The notes: a model not told the origin generated them from the letters alone. A stretch of DNA of 32,516 bases from Actinomycetota bacterium (GCA_963169235.1 CAUJCX010000050.1:1-32516); one strand, 5' to 3'. Positions 8,353-17,759 are shown, counted from the stretch's first letter. Numbers and translations are program-made.

Positions 8353-11300
8353 CTACCGCGGTGAGCCCGCGGGGCCCTCCGGGTCGGACGCGTCCGGCGC
8401 GAGATCGCGGGCGTCGGCGAGGCGGCGGGCGTCCACGTGCCCCACCCCGCCCGGGGTCAGCACCTTCACCCATGTGCGCCGGCCGCGGCGGCGGCGGCCC
8501 ACCGACCACAGGGGACCCGCGTCGTGGCGCAGGAGGAACGCGACGTCACCCCGGCGGTCGCGGCGCGTGCGCACCACCAGCCGGTGCCGGGGGTCGACGT
8601 CGGCGACCAGGTACGGCAGCACGCGGCGGCGACGCCACCACACCAGCATCGCCCCCGTCAGCACCGACGCACCGGACAGGGACAGCGCGGCGGTGGGGAC
8701 GTCGATGTCGCGCACCGCCACCAGCGCGGACAGCGGCGCCTTGACGCTGATCTCGACGGGGGCCGAGCGCGGCGACGGCGGCACGGCCACGCGCGGCGGG
8801 CTCAGCCGGCGCGCAAGGCCCGTACCCAGCCGCCGCGACGCGATCTGCTGGGGCGTCAGCGCCGGGCCGGGCGTCACGACGCCGGGTGCGGCGGGAGCCC
8901 CGGCGGGCTGCGGACGTGACGGCCGGTCCGCCGCGGGACGGGGGTCGTCGCCCGCACCGGGCTCCACCGACGCCGTACCGTCCGGGGCCGCGCGGGACGG
9001 CGCCGGGCCGCGGGCGGTGTCGGTCTGGGGGCCCGAGGGGGCGGGCGTGGCCGGCGCGGGCGGCGCGGCCGCCGGCGCCTCAGGACCGGAACCCGGCGCG
9101 TCCGGCGGCGCCGCGCCGGGGGACGGGTCCGCGCCCGCAGGCGGCGGGGCCGCCGAGACGGTCACCACGAACGTCACCGTCGTCGACAGCGCCGGGGATC
9201 CGTCGTCGGTCACGGTGACCGTGATGACGTTGCGGCCGATGTCGGTGGTCTTGGGGCTCCACAGCACGTTGCCCGTGGGGCCGATGCGTACGCCGGGGGG
9301 TCCCGCGACCCGCCGCGTCAGCGTGTTGGCCGGCAGGTCGCCGTCGGACGCGCGCACCGTGATCGCCAGGTCGTCTCCCACCCGGGCCGTGGTGTCGGGG
9401 ATGGCCGCCACCACGGGCGCCGAGTTCACCTCGGTCACGGTCACCTGCACGGGGGTCTCGGCCGGCATCGCCGGCACGCCGTCGTCGGTGGCGATCACGG
9501 CGAACGTGTACGTGCCGGGCCCCTGGGCCTCGGTGGGCGTCCACGACATCTCACCCGTGACGGGGTCGACGGTCGCGCCGGCGGGGGCCCCGCGCAGCGA
9601 GAAGCGCACCGTGTCGCCGTTGGGGTCACGGGCCGTGGCCCGGTGCGAGGCGAGCGCCAGCTCCGGGACGGTGGCGGCGGCGACCGCGTCGATCACGGGG
9701 GCGTTGTTGCCGCCGGTCACGGTCCACGTGCCCGTGCGGGTCGCCGAGGCGCCCGCGTCGTCGCGCACCGTGATGGTGGTCTGGTACGGGCTCCCCTGGG
9801 CCGCCCCGCGCGCGATGGTGCCGCTGATGAGGCCGGTGGCGGGGTCGATCGACAGGCCGTCCGGCAGCCCGGTGGCCGACCACGTGAACGTGTTGTCGGG
9901 GATGTCCGGGTCGGTCGCCGACGGCGTCAGGCTCACCGTGTCGCCCTCGCCGTTGGTCTGCGCCGTCAGCGCGGTCAGCACAGGCGGGCGGTTCACCTCG
10001 TCCACGGTGATCGTCACGGTCTGATGCGCGCTGGCCGCGGGCACCGCGTCGTCGGTGGCGACCACCACGAACGTGTACGTGCCCGGTCCCTGCGCCTCGG
10101 TGGGCGTCCACTGGGCCGTGCCGGCGGCCGGGTCGCCGGTGAAGCCGGCGGGCGCACCGACCACGCTGTACGTGATGGTCCGCGCGGGGGTCGGGCTGGT
10201 GGCGTGGGCGGTGAACGCGAGCGTCCGCTCCTCGTCCACCCGCATGTCGGGGATGGCGTCCAGCACCGGGGGGTTCGACGCCGGCGTCAGCGTGATGGCG
10301 AGGGTGTCGGCATCGCTCTTGGCACCGCCCGCGCCCGCGGCCCCCTGGTCGTTGGTGTCGACGGCGATCGACGCGGAGCCCGAGAAGCCGCTCTGGGCCA
10401 GGAACGTCATGCCGTCGAGCGCGGCGCGCACGTCGGCCTGCGCACCCGTGAACTCCAGCGCGGCGTCCAGCGACCCGTCGCCCGTCGCGAACGACAGGCC
10501 CGTCGTGCGCGCCAGGGTCAGCGTGCCGTGCGTCGCGGTGAGCCGCACGCGCAGCGGCGACGTCCCCGCGTCGACGTCGTCCACGCCCATCAGCGTGCCG
10601 CGCGCCGCCGACAGCGTCACCGCCGACCCGCTCGACGCCGTGATCGGCGCGGGCATGCGGTTCACGGGGGCGTCGTTGACGGCGGTGAGCGTGATCCCCA
10701 CCGTGTCGGTCGCGGTCTTGGCCCCGCCCGTGCCGGTGTTGCCCTCGTCGTCGGTGGTGATGGTGACGCTCGCGGCGCCCGCGACGTCGGCGGTGGGCGT
10801 GAACTGCAGTCCGTCGAGCGCCGCGTTGACCGACGCCAGCGTGCCGCGGAACGTCATCGACACGTCCAGCGACCCGTCGCCCGTGGTGAACACGAGGCCC
10901 GCGGTGCCGCCGAGCGTCAGCGTGCCGTTGGCGGCCGTCAGCGTCACCTTCACCGGAGACGATCCGGCGTCGCTGTCGGCCACGGCGATGCGGGTGCCCC
11001 CGGCCGCCGAGAACGTCACGTTGGTGTCCTCGGCCACGGTGCGGTCGGCCGGCACCGTGTGCACCGGCGCGCTGTTCACCGACGTCACCTCGATGTCGAA
11101 CGTGTCGTTGTCGCTCAGCGCGCCGCCGGCGCCCGTGTTGCCCTGATCGTCGACGGTCATCGTGGCCGTCACCGTGCCGCCGTACCCGGCCGGCGGCGTG
11201 TAGACGGCACCGTTCAGCGCGGCGTTCACCGCGGTCTGCGCGCCGGTGAACGTCATGGTCGCGTCGGCCGTGCCGTCGCCCGCCGTGAACGTCAGGCCCG

Positions 11301-14300
11301 TGATGTCGGCCAGCGTCAGCGTGCCCGCGGTGACCGTCAGCGTCGCCTCGAGGGTGCCCGCCCCCACGTCGGGGTCGCGGGTCGACAGCGCGGTCGCCGT
11401 ACCGGACGCGAACGTGAGGGTGTCGTCGTCGGTGATCGCCTGGTCGGCCGGCACGGTGTTCACGGGCGGGTCGTTGCCGGCGGCGACGGTGCGCGCCGCC
11501 GAGAACTCGGACGTGGTGTCGGTGGCGGCGATGCGCGTGGCCGTGGCCGTCACCACCGTCCCGGGCGAGACGGTGAGCGGCACCGTGAAGTCGACGCTGC
11601 CGCCCCCGGGATGGGTGACGCTCGCGGTCGCCACGAGGGTCTCGCCCTCCCCGCTGCCCGACGGGTCGGCCCCGCGCGGGTTGCGGAAGAACTCCAGCCG
11701 GTACGTCCCGGCGGGCACGTCCAGCGCCGCGACGGCGTCGACGGTGCCGCCGTGCTCCAGCAGGGGCTGCAGCACCGGCCGGTTCAGCAGGCCGTTGCCT
11801 CCCGAGTCGGCGTCCAGCGCGTCGTTGGCGGTGACGCCGTCGAACGGCCCGCCAGGGCCCGTCGTCGCCGCGTTCAGGTCGATGCCGAGGCCACCGTTGA
11901 GGTACATGTGGTTGCCCAGCACGCCGACGCCGCTCGCCGCGCCGTCGACGGCGACGCCCGGCCCCCCGTTGTGCGCCACGACGTTGGCGTCGCTGGTCTT
12001 GTTGCTGCCGATGGCGGCGCCGTTGGCCCCGACCCACACCCCGGGCCCGGTGTTGGGGAGGGCCGCGGTGCCCGCCGCGTCCGCCCCGATGGTGTTGCCC
12101 GCCACCGTCGCGCCGGACGCGCCCGCGCGCAGGGCCACGCCCGCGCCCGTGTTGCCCGAGATGACGTTGCCTTCGCCCGCGTTGGGTCCGCCGATGCCGG
12201 CCCCGGCGGCCGCCACGTCGACGCCGCCGCCGGCGTTGGGCACGGCCGCGGTACCGCCCGGGTTGGTGCCGATGCGGTTGCCCACGATGTCCACCCTGGT
12301 GCCGCCCGCCGCCACCAGCACGCCGGCGCCGCCGTTGCCGCTGATCACGTTGCCGTACGCGGCCGGGGTGTCGCCGATGACGACCGCGTCCGCCGCGACG
12401 CGCACGCCCGCGGCGGCGTTGGGGTTGGCCGCACCGCTCGCCCCCAGGCCGATCCAGTTGGCCTCCAGCGTCGTGGACGGGGCCCCCGCGCGCACGCCGG
12501 CGACGTCGGCGAAGCCCCCGACGGCGAGGCCGGCGACGGTGGTCCCGGTGCCACTGGCCACGTCGATGCCCGGGGCACCGGCGGCGGAGGCGCCGTCGAG
12601 GACGATGCGGGGCACCGCCGAGCCGGCGGGCTGGGTGCGCCCGTCCAGCGTGACGGGGTCCGTGATGGCCGGCAGCGGAGCCACGGGGCGGATGACGAAG
12701 CGGCCGGAGGCGACGTCGCGACCGGCGTCGGCGTCGGGGATGCGGAACGCCGACGTCTGCACGCCCACCAGGGCGTTGGCGTTGAGGAGGAACTGCCGCA
12801 GCGAGCCCTGCCCCGTGCGGCCCGTGTCGTAGCGCTCCACCTCGCCGCTGTAGTCGGTGCCGTTGTAGAGGTGCGACACGTACAGGTAGCGCCCGTCGAA
12901 CGCCGCGCCGCGGGCCCCGTCCGGGTCGGTGCCCACCCCGGCCGCGCCCAGGTTCATCACGGTCCACGAACCGGCGGCGCCGAACGTCGCGGTGGTGTCG
13001 TAGCGCGCCACCCGGGACGCGGCCCCGGTGGACGAGCTGTCCTGGCCCAGGTACACGTAGCGCCCGTCGAACGTGGCGGTGCGGAAGCCGACGGCGTTCG
13101 CGTCGACGGCCGTGAGGTCGAACGTCGACCACGACGCGGCGTCGGCGAACCCGCCGGCGGCCTGGGCGTCGAACCGCAGCACCAGCCCGGAGGCCCCGGT
13201 GGTGCTGTCGTACGGGGCGAAGTACACGTAGCGGCCGTCGCCGGCCAGCGCGGTGTACCCCTGCGGCCCCGTGCCGAGGCCGTGCGCCGCCGGCTCGAAC
13301 GCCGTCCACGAGAACGCCGCGCCGAACGCCTGGCGCGTGTCGTACGCCATCACCTCTCCGGCGCCGCCCGACCTGCCGTTGGCCGCAAAGATCATGTACG
13401 GCCCCGCCTTGATCACGTCGCTGAAGCCGCGGGCGTCGCTGCCCACCCCGTTCGCCGACGGGTCGTACGTGCCCCAGCTGGCCGCGTTGTCGAACGCGCC
13501 GCGGGTGTCGAGCCGCAGCACCTCGCCGGACGCGCCGGTGCCGTTGTCCAGAGGCGAGAAGTAGACGTACTGCCCGTCGAACGCCATGCCCGAGAAGCCG
13601 TCGGCGTCGGCGCCGACGCCGTTCGCGCCGGGATCGAACGCCAGCCACGACGACGCCGCTCCGAACGGCAGCGTCGTGTCGTAGCGCAGCACCTCGCCGT
13701 GGGCCGCGGTGCCGTTGTACAGGGGCGCGAAGTAGACGTAGCGACCGTCGAACAGCGCGGCCTGATACCCGTCCGGGTCGGAGCCCACGCCGTGGTCGCC
13801 CGGGTCGAACGTGCTCCACGACGCGACGTCGCCGAACGCGGCGCGGGTGTCGTAGCGGCGCACCTCCCCGTGCATGCCGGACGTGCGCCGCGACGGCGCG
13901 AAGTAGACGTAGCGGCCGTCGGTGGCGGCGCCCGCGTAGCCCACCGGGTCGACGCCGAGCCCCAGCGCGTTGGGGTCGATCGACGCCCAGGAGGCCGGGT
14001 CGGTGAACTTGGGCGGCGTCGTGGCGTCGCGCGTGTGGGTGACGGAGGCGAACGAGAACGCCTGGACGATGCCGCCGGCGTTGCCGCCCGACACCACCAC
14101 CTTCTGCACGTGCTCGGACGCGGGCAGCAGGGGGAAGCCGTCGGCCACGTCCGCCCGCATGCCTCCGGGCAGCGGGCCGGCCGCCGCCGTCGGCGTCGCG
14201 GACGTGTCGCCCGCGGCCACGCGCATCGCGCCGGCCGACGCGTACGTCTGGTCGGCCCACGCGTCCCCGCGCGCGAAGCCGCCGCGGAAGCCCTGGGACG

Positions 14301-16479
14301 GCAGCACCGAGCGGGAGTCGGTGGCCACCCAGTACGTGCCGTCGCCGTTCACGGTCACCGACCACGCGCCGCCGGCGTCGGTGCGCGTGGACGCCTCCAC
14401 CGGGTCGCCGGCGTCCGGCACCCCGTCGCCCTGGTCGCGGAAGACCCACACCGCGGCGCCGGACGCCGCCACCGCGTCGGTCAGGACGCCGTCCCCGTTG
14501 ACGTCCTCGCGCACCGTGCCCGACACGGTGCGGGCCGCCATCGGCGTGACGACCGCGGAGGGCTGGCTGGTGGCGCCCAGCGGGCGGGAGGCGCCGCTCG
14601 GTGCCGCGGTGAGCGTGGCGACCACGGGCGCGTCGCCGGGCGCGTCCAGGCGATATGCGCGCTCCAGGGCGGCGCCGGTGCTGGTGAGGGGGAAGGTCGC
14701 GACCGGTGCGGTGGTGGCGGTGGGCGTCCCGGCGCCCGCCACGGACGAGAACTCCACCACGTACTCGCCCGCGGGCACCTGGGCCGCAAGCGTGGCGGCG
14801 ACCCCGGCGCGGGTGGGCCGGGCCGACGTGATGGCGGGGGTCGCGGGTGCCCCGGCCCCGGTGGCGTCCCCGCGCGGGCCCGCGTCCATCAGGGTGCCGC
14901 CGCCCACGATCGCGTTGCCGATCACCGTGTTCTCGGCCGCCGTCGTGCCGGTGACGCGCACCGCCGTGCCCGACGCGCCGGTGGCCACGAGGTTGCCGTC
15001 CACGGGGGTGACGCCGCCGATGGTGGCGCCGGTCGCCCCGTCGATGGCGACGCTGGCCCGCAGCCCGTCCGTCGGCGCCTGGCCGCCCACCGGCACGCCC
15101 AGCACCGAGCACGTCACGGCGGTGCCGGTGGCCGGGGCGGCGATGCTCACGGGGGTGGCGACGCGGTCGACGGCCAGCGCGTGCAGGCGCACGTCGGCCG
15201 CGCTCACGCGCAGGCCCACCGGGCCCGCAGCGCGGCCGTCGATCACGATGCTGGGCGCCGGCCCGCCCGCGGCGAGGCCGCAGCGCGCACCGTCCTGCAC
15301 GCTGCCGTCGAGGCTCATCGGCGACGCGATGGACGGCAGGGGGCTGCGGGGACGGATGGTCCACGTGGCGGAGGGATCACCGCGGAAGCCGGGGTCCGAC
15401 CGCGGGATCGCGAACACCACGGCGCCCACGCGCAGGTCGGCGTTGGCCTCCTCGATGGCCGCGCGCAGCGTGCACTCGCGGGCGCCGCCGGGGGTGACGC
15501 CTCCGGTGGCGCACACGCCGTCGCCGGGGTCGGCGTCCGCCCCGTCGCCGGTGCTGTTAACCGTGACGGCCAGCGCGATGCGGCTGACAGTCGACGGCAC
15601 CGTGACGGGCTGCGGCGCCGCGACCGGCTCCGGCGCCGGGTCGGCGACCGCGGGGTCGGCGGGCGTGACGGGCGGGTCGGACGGGCCGGTCGTGGTGGTC
15701 GTTGGCGGTGGGACGCCGGGGTCCGGCTCCGTCGGGGACGAGGAGGGCGCGGGCGCCGGCGTGGTGGACGCGGGGGCGGGGGTCGTGGCCGCCGGACCGG
15801 GCGCCGGGGTGGTGGAGGCGGGACCCGGGGTCGTGACGGCCGGGGTAGGCGCCGTGGCGGTGGGTTCCGGGCCGGGGTCGAGCGGGGTGGCCGCGGGGTC
15901 CGGCTCCACCGCGGGGCCGGGCGTGTGGATGCCGATGTCCCGCATCACCACGTCGCCCGCCATGGGGAACGCCACCGTCCCGACGCCCCGCAGCATCACC
16001 GGCGCGTCGGCCTGGAGCCCCGGCGCGCCCATCATCCAGCTGCCGTCCAGCGTCACGTCCGGGGCGAACGCGCGGCCCGCGGCTCCGCCGGTGCCGTCGA
16101 TGATCAGGCGCTCCGTCACGGCCGGGTACGGCGTGCCCGGGGTCAGCCGCACGCCGTCGACGCCGGCCGGGTCGACGGTGCCCCACAGGCCCGGGTCGAC
16201 GGTCACCGTGTCGTCGCCGGGGCGGTCGTTCGCGTCGGCGATCGCGGCCCGCAGCGTGCACTCGGGCGTGCCATCCACGGCCACGAGGCCGGTGTCGCAG
16301 ACGCCGTCCGCCGGGTCGGCGTCCGGCAGGTCACCGGGGCTGTTGACCGTGATCGGTGCCGGGGCCGCCGAGGCTGTCGGCGTGGAGGTCTGTCCGGACG
16401 CGCCGGGGGCCCAGGCGACCGCGAGCGCCAGCAACGCCGGCGCCCACCGCGCCCACGCCGTGCGGCGGCGGGGCGTCAC
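8353..16479 (-). CDS. Giant membrane-anchored CSLREA / beta-propeller / cadherin-like adhesin
   Basis: The GTG start at 16479 overlaps the upstream TGA in a GTGA; the frame stays open further upstream but that stretch lies over the kinase-like gene. Length is 2,708 residues. A signal peptide (about 1-30, hydrophobic core LLALAVAWAPGASG) precedes CSLREA module 1 (about 45-90), a Pro/Thr-rich mucin-like linker (about 190-300), CSLREA module 2 (about 302-356), an SdrD-B/prealbumin-like unit (about 648-730), a seven-blade propeller (825-1222), beta-helix repeats with GNVISGN motifs (about 1330-1540), three cadherin-like repeats (about 1668-2065) and four He_PIG-type Ig repeats (about 2067-2440). 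A Pro/Ala-rich linker, a membrane helix (about 2593-2616, ending WWRRRR) and a basic cytoplasmic tail of about 90 residues complete it. It probably works as a surface adhesin or sensor; its place behind a GGDEF gene suggests c-di-GMP-linked control (inference). Confidence 0.9.
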   Translation of the reverse strand: MTPRRRTAWARWAPALLALAVAWAPGASGQTSTPTASAAPAPITVNSPGDLPDADPADGVCDTGLVAVDGTPECTLRAAIADANDRPGDDTVTVDPGLWGTVDPAGVDGVRLTPGTPYPAVTERLIIDGTGGAAGRAFAPDVTLDGSWMMGAPGLQADAPVMLRGVGTVAFPMAGDVVMRDIGIHTPGPAVEPDPAATPLDPGPEPTATAPTPAVTTPGPASTTPAPGPAATTPAPASTTPAPAPSSSPTEPDPGVPPPTTTTTGPSDPPVTPADPAVADPAPEPVAAPQPVTVPSTVSRIALAVTVNSTGDGADADPGDGVCATGGVTPGGARECTLRAAIEEANADLRVGAVVFAIPRSDPGFRGDPSATWTIRPRSPLPSIASPMSLDGSVQDGARCGLAAGGPAPSIVIDGRAAGPVGLRVSAADVRLHALAVDRVATPVSIAAPATGTAVTCSVLGVPVGGQAPTDGLRASVAIDGATGATIGGVTPVDGNLVATGASGTAVRVTGTTAAENTVIGNAIVGGGTLMDAGPRGDATGAGAPATPAITSARPTRAGVAATLAAQVPAGEYVVEFSSVAGAGTPTATTAPVATFPLTSTGAALERAYRLDAPGDAPVVATLTAAPSGASRPLGATSQPSAVVTPMAARTVSGTVREDVNGDGVLTDAVAASGAAVWVFRDQGDGVPDAGDPVEASTRTDAGGAWSVTVNGDGTYWVATDSRSVLPSQGFRGGFARGDAWADQTYASAGAMRVAAGDTSATPTAAAGPLPGGMRADVADGFPLLPASEHVQKVVVSGGNAGGIVQAFSFASVTHTRDATTPPKFTDPASWASIDPNALGLGVDPVGYAGAATDGRYVYFAPSRRTSGMHGEVRRYDTRAAFGDVASWSTFDPGDHGVGSDPDGYQAALFDGRYVYFAPLYNGTAAHGEVLRYDTTLPFGAASSWLAFDPGANGVGADADGFSGMAFDGQYVYFSPLDNGTGASGEVLRLDTRGAFDNAASWGTYDPSANGVGSDARGFSDVIKAGPYMIFAANGRSGGAGEVMAYDTRQAFGAAFSWTAFEPAAHGLGTGPQGYTALAGDGRYVYFAPYDSTTGASGLVLRFDAQAAGGFADAASWSTFDLTAVDANAVGFRTATFDGRYVYLGQDSSSTGAASRVARYDTTATFGAAGSWTVMNLGAAGVGTDPDGARGAAFDGRYLYVSHLYNGTDYSGEVERYDTGRTGQGSLRQFLLNANALVGVQTSAFRIPDADAGRDVASGRFVIRPVAPLPAITDPVTLDGRTQPAGSAVPRIVLDGASAAGAPGIDVASGTGTTVAGLAVGGFADVAGVRAGAPSTTLEANWIGLGASGAANPNAAAGVRVAADAVVIGDTPAAYGNVISGNGGAGVLVAAGGTRVDIVGNRIGTNPGGTAAVPNAGGGVDVAAAGAGIGGPNAGEGNVISGNTGAGVALRAGASGATVAGNTIGADAAGTAALPNTGPGVWVGANGAAIGSNKTSDANVVAHNGGPGVAVDGAASGVGVLGNHMYLNGGLGIDLNAATTGPGGPFDGVTANDALDADSGGNGLLNRPVLQPLLEHGGTVDAVAALDVPAGTYRLEFFRNPRGADPSGSGEGETLVATASVTHPGGGSVDFTVPLTVSPGTVVTATATRIAATDTTSEFSAARTVAAGNDPPVNTVPADQAITDDDTLTFASGTATALSTRDPDVGAGTLEATLTVTAGTLTLADITGLTFTAGDGTADATMTFTGAQTAVNAALNGAVYTPPAGYGGTVTATMTVDDQGNTGAGGALSDNDTFDIEVTSVNSAPVHTVPADRTVAEDTNVTFSAAGGTRIAVADSDAGSSPVKVTLTAANGTLTLGGTAGLVFTTGDGSLDVSMTFRGTLASVNAALDGLQFTPTADVAGAASVTITTDDEGNTGTGGAKTATDTVGITLTAVNDAPVNRMPAPITASSGSAVTLSAARGTLMGVDDVDAGTSPLRVRLTATHGTLTLARTTGLSFATGDGSLDAALEFTGAQADVRAALDGMTFLAQSGFSGSASIAVDTNDQGAAGAGGAKSDADTLAITLTPASNPPVLDAIPDMRVDEERTLAFTAHATSPTPARTITYSVVGAPAGFTGDPAAGTAQWTPTEAQGPGTYTFVVVATDDAVPAASAHQTVTITVDEVNRPPVLTALTAQTNGEGDTVSLTPSATDPDIPDNTFTWSATGLPDGLSIDPATGLISGTIARGAAQGSPYQTTITVRDDAGASATRTGTWTVTGGNNAPVIDAVAAATVPELALASHRATARDPNGDTVRFSLRGAPAGATVDPVTGEMSWTPTEAQGPGTYTFAVIATDDGVPAMPAETPVQVTVTEVNSAPVVAAIPDTTARVGDDLAITVRASDGDLPANTLTRRVAGPPGVRIGPTGNVLWSPKTTDIGRNVITVTVTDDGSPALSTTVTFVVTVSAAPPPAGADPSPGAAPPDAPGSGPEAPAAAPPAPATPAPSGPQTDTARGPAPSRAAPDGTASVEPGAGDDPRPAADRPSRPQPAGAPAAPGVVTPGPALTPQQIASRRLGTGLARRLSPPRVAVPPSPRSAPVEISVKAPLSALVAVRDIDVPTAALSLSGASVLTGAMLVWWRRRRVLPYLVADVDPRHRLVVRTRRDRRGDVAFLLRHDAGPLWSVGRRRRGRRTWVKVLTPGGVGHVDARRLADARDLAPDASDPEGPAGSPR
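9481..10111 (-). repeat. Near-identical DNA blocks in He_PIG repeats 1 and 3
   Basis: Two 64-base blocks, 9481-9544 and 10048-10111, differ at about six positions. Both encode a TPTEAQGPGTYTF strand plus the following ATDD segment of an Ig-like (He_PIG-type) repeat. The copies lie 567 bases apart with a less similar repeat between them, which suggests duplication of a two-domain unit or gene conversion. Confidence 0.75.
10285..11475 (-). repeat. Three tandem cadherin-like repeats in the membrane-anchored giant
   Basis: Three units of about 130 residues begin at about 11472 (NDPPVNTVPAD), 11080 (NSAPVHTVPAD) and 10680 (NDAPVNRMPAP). Each contains a GTLTL strand, a GLxFxxGDGxxD segment, a FxGxxxxVxAAL helix-like segment and a closing DDQGNTGxGG loop. 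This layout is common in very large bacterial adhesins. Confidence 0.8.
12815..14007 (-). repeat. Seven ~57-residue propeller repeats in the membrane-anchored giant
   Basis: Seven consecutive units start with F(G/T/A)xxxSW near 14007, 13836, 13665, 13494, 13326, 13152 and 12980. Typical content is SWxxFDP, then GVGxDPxG, then FDGRYVYFAP, then GEVxRYDT. The count and strand pattern fit a seven-bladed beta-propeller. Unit 4 has a divergent strand (GPYMIFAAN) in place of GRYVYFAP, and unit 6 is shortened around the GVG segment. Confidence 0.8.
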
Positions 16480-17759
16480 GCGGCGCGGGCCCGCGCGGGC
16501 GCCGCGGGACGGCCGGGGATGCGCACGACGGTGGCGGCGCGGGGCGCGGGGCCGATCTCCATCGTCACGCCCAGGGCCTCCCCCACCAGCAGCGCGGCCG
16601 TGATGCGGGCGCCCACGGCGGCGTCGTCCCACTGCCCGGCGTGCACCACCCGGCGCAGCGCATCGTCGGCGGGCGTGCCGTCGTGCGACACCCACAGCTC
16701 CGGGCCCTGCGCACCGTGCACCATGGCGATCTCGGCCGTGCACGCCCCGCGGTCGCACGCATCGTCCAGCAGCGATGCCAGCAGCTCGCGCAGCGCCCGG
16801 GGATCGGTGAGCGCGTCCAGGTCGGCGCGGTCGACGCGCACCGCGAGCCCGCCCTGCGTGTACGCCGACGCGGCCTGGTCGACGACGGGCTCCAGCGGCA
16901 CGGTCGCGAAGCGCTGGCCGATGTCGTCGTCCAGCACGGCCAGCAGCCGGCCCAGCGCGTCGAGGCGCCGCACCGCGTCGTCCGGGTGGGCGTCGGGGCG
17001 CACGATCGCGGCCCGCACGTCGGCCAGGGCGGCCCTGGTCACCAGGCCGCGCCGCGAGCGGTCGGCGGTGAGGCGCGTGGACGTGATGGCGCGGTGCAGG
17101 TCGGTCTTGGAGTGCCGCGTCAGCGCCATGTAGATGCCGACGACGCACAGGGGCAACAGGAACGCCACCACGAACGTCGCGAGCGCCCCCAGGCTCGACG
17201 TGCGCTCGTCCATGGAGGCGAGCCGCTCGATCACGACGGTGCGGCGGTCGGTCATCTCCTTGCGGGCCGCGTCGAACGACGATGCCAGGCGCTCCATGCG
17301 GGCCGCCGACGGCTTCCCGTCCTGGAGCGTGTCGAACGCCGCGCCCGCGGCGGTGCGGAACCGGCGCTCGGTGGCCGTGGGGTCCTGGGTCACGCTCCAG
17401 GTCGCATCGAGGGCTGCCAGCGCACCGCGCGCGTCCACCAGCGAGGCCTTGATGGCGGTGGTCGAATCGGTCGCGTACGTCCGGTCGACGTTCATCAGCA
17501 CGTGGGCCATCAGCAACTGCGACCGCGCCAGCGTCGCCGCGCGCAGGCCCTCGTCCACGGCGTGGAGCTCGTTGGCCTGTGCGGCGACGTCGCGCGACCG
17601 CTGTCCCAGCGAGAACACGCTCGCCGCCACGAGCGCGATCAGCAGGCCGCATGCGGCGGCCAGCACGAGGGCCCGCCGCCGTTGCGCGTGCTGTGGCCGG
17701 GCGGAGCGCGCGTGCGTCCAGCCGCGCAGCCCCTCGCGAGGGATCCAGCGCTCCATCAC
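16476..17759 (-). CDS. Two-helix membrane sensor with a degenerate histidine-kinase ATPase domain
   Basis: The protein is 427 residues from the GTG at 17759, which forms GTGA with the upstream stop; the ATG at 17756 is an equally good start. A membrane helix at about 30-52 and another at about 190-213 flank a mostly helical, charged extracytoplasmic domain of about 135 residues, as in four-helix-bundle sensors. The cytoplasmic part ends in an HATPase_c-like fold: an N-box-like segment RELLASLLDDACDRG (about 324-338) and a G2-like segment VGARITAALLVGEALGV (about 382-398). The usual N-box Asn is replaced by Asp and the GxGxG glycines are missing. No HE(L)RTP-type phospho-acceptor box is visible. 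It may be a pseudokinase relaying a signal to its operon partners, or a kinase too divergent for me to recognise. Confidence 0.8.
   Translation of the reverse strand: MMERWIPREGLRGWTHARSARPQHAQRRRALVLAAACGLLIALVAASVFSLGQRSRDVAAQANELHAVDEGLRAATLARSQLLMAHVLMNVDRTYATDSTTAIKASLVDARGALAALDATWSVTQDPTATERRFRTAAGAAFDTLQDGKPSAARMERLASSFDAARKEMTDRRTVVIERLASMDERTSSLGALATFVVAFLLPLCVVGIYMALTRHSKTDLHRAITSTRLTADRSRRGLVTRAALADVRAAIVRPDAHPDDAVRRLDALGRLLAVLDDDIGQRFATVPLEPVVDQAASAYTQGGLAVRVDRADLDALTDPRALRELLASLLDDACDRGACTAEIAMVHGAQGPELWVSHDGTPADDALRRVVHAGQWDDAAVGARITAALLVGEALGVTMEIGPAPRAATVVRIPGRPAAPARARAA

Noticed and set aside
9626-15364. A 1,912-codon minus-strand frame overlapping the adhesin in another frame.
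   Set aside because: Composition is again low-complexity Arg/Gly/His; it is a shadow of the true frame.
9643-17133. A 2,496-codon open frame on the plus strand, antisense to the giant adhesin and kinase-like genes.
   Set aside because: Its translation is Arg/Gly/His/Ala-rich with no domains, while the minus strand gives recognisable modules throughout. Long antisense openings are expected in about 75 % GC DNA.
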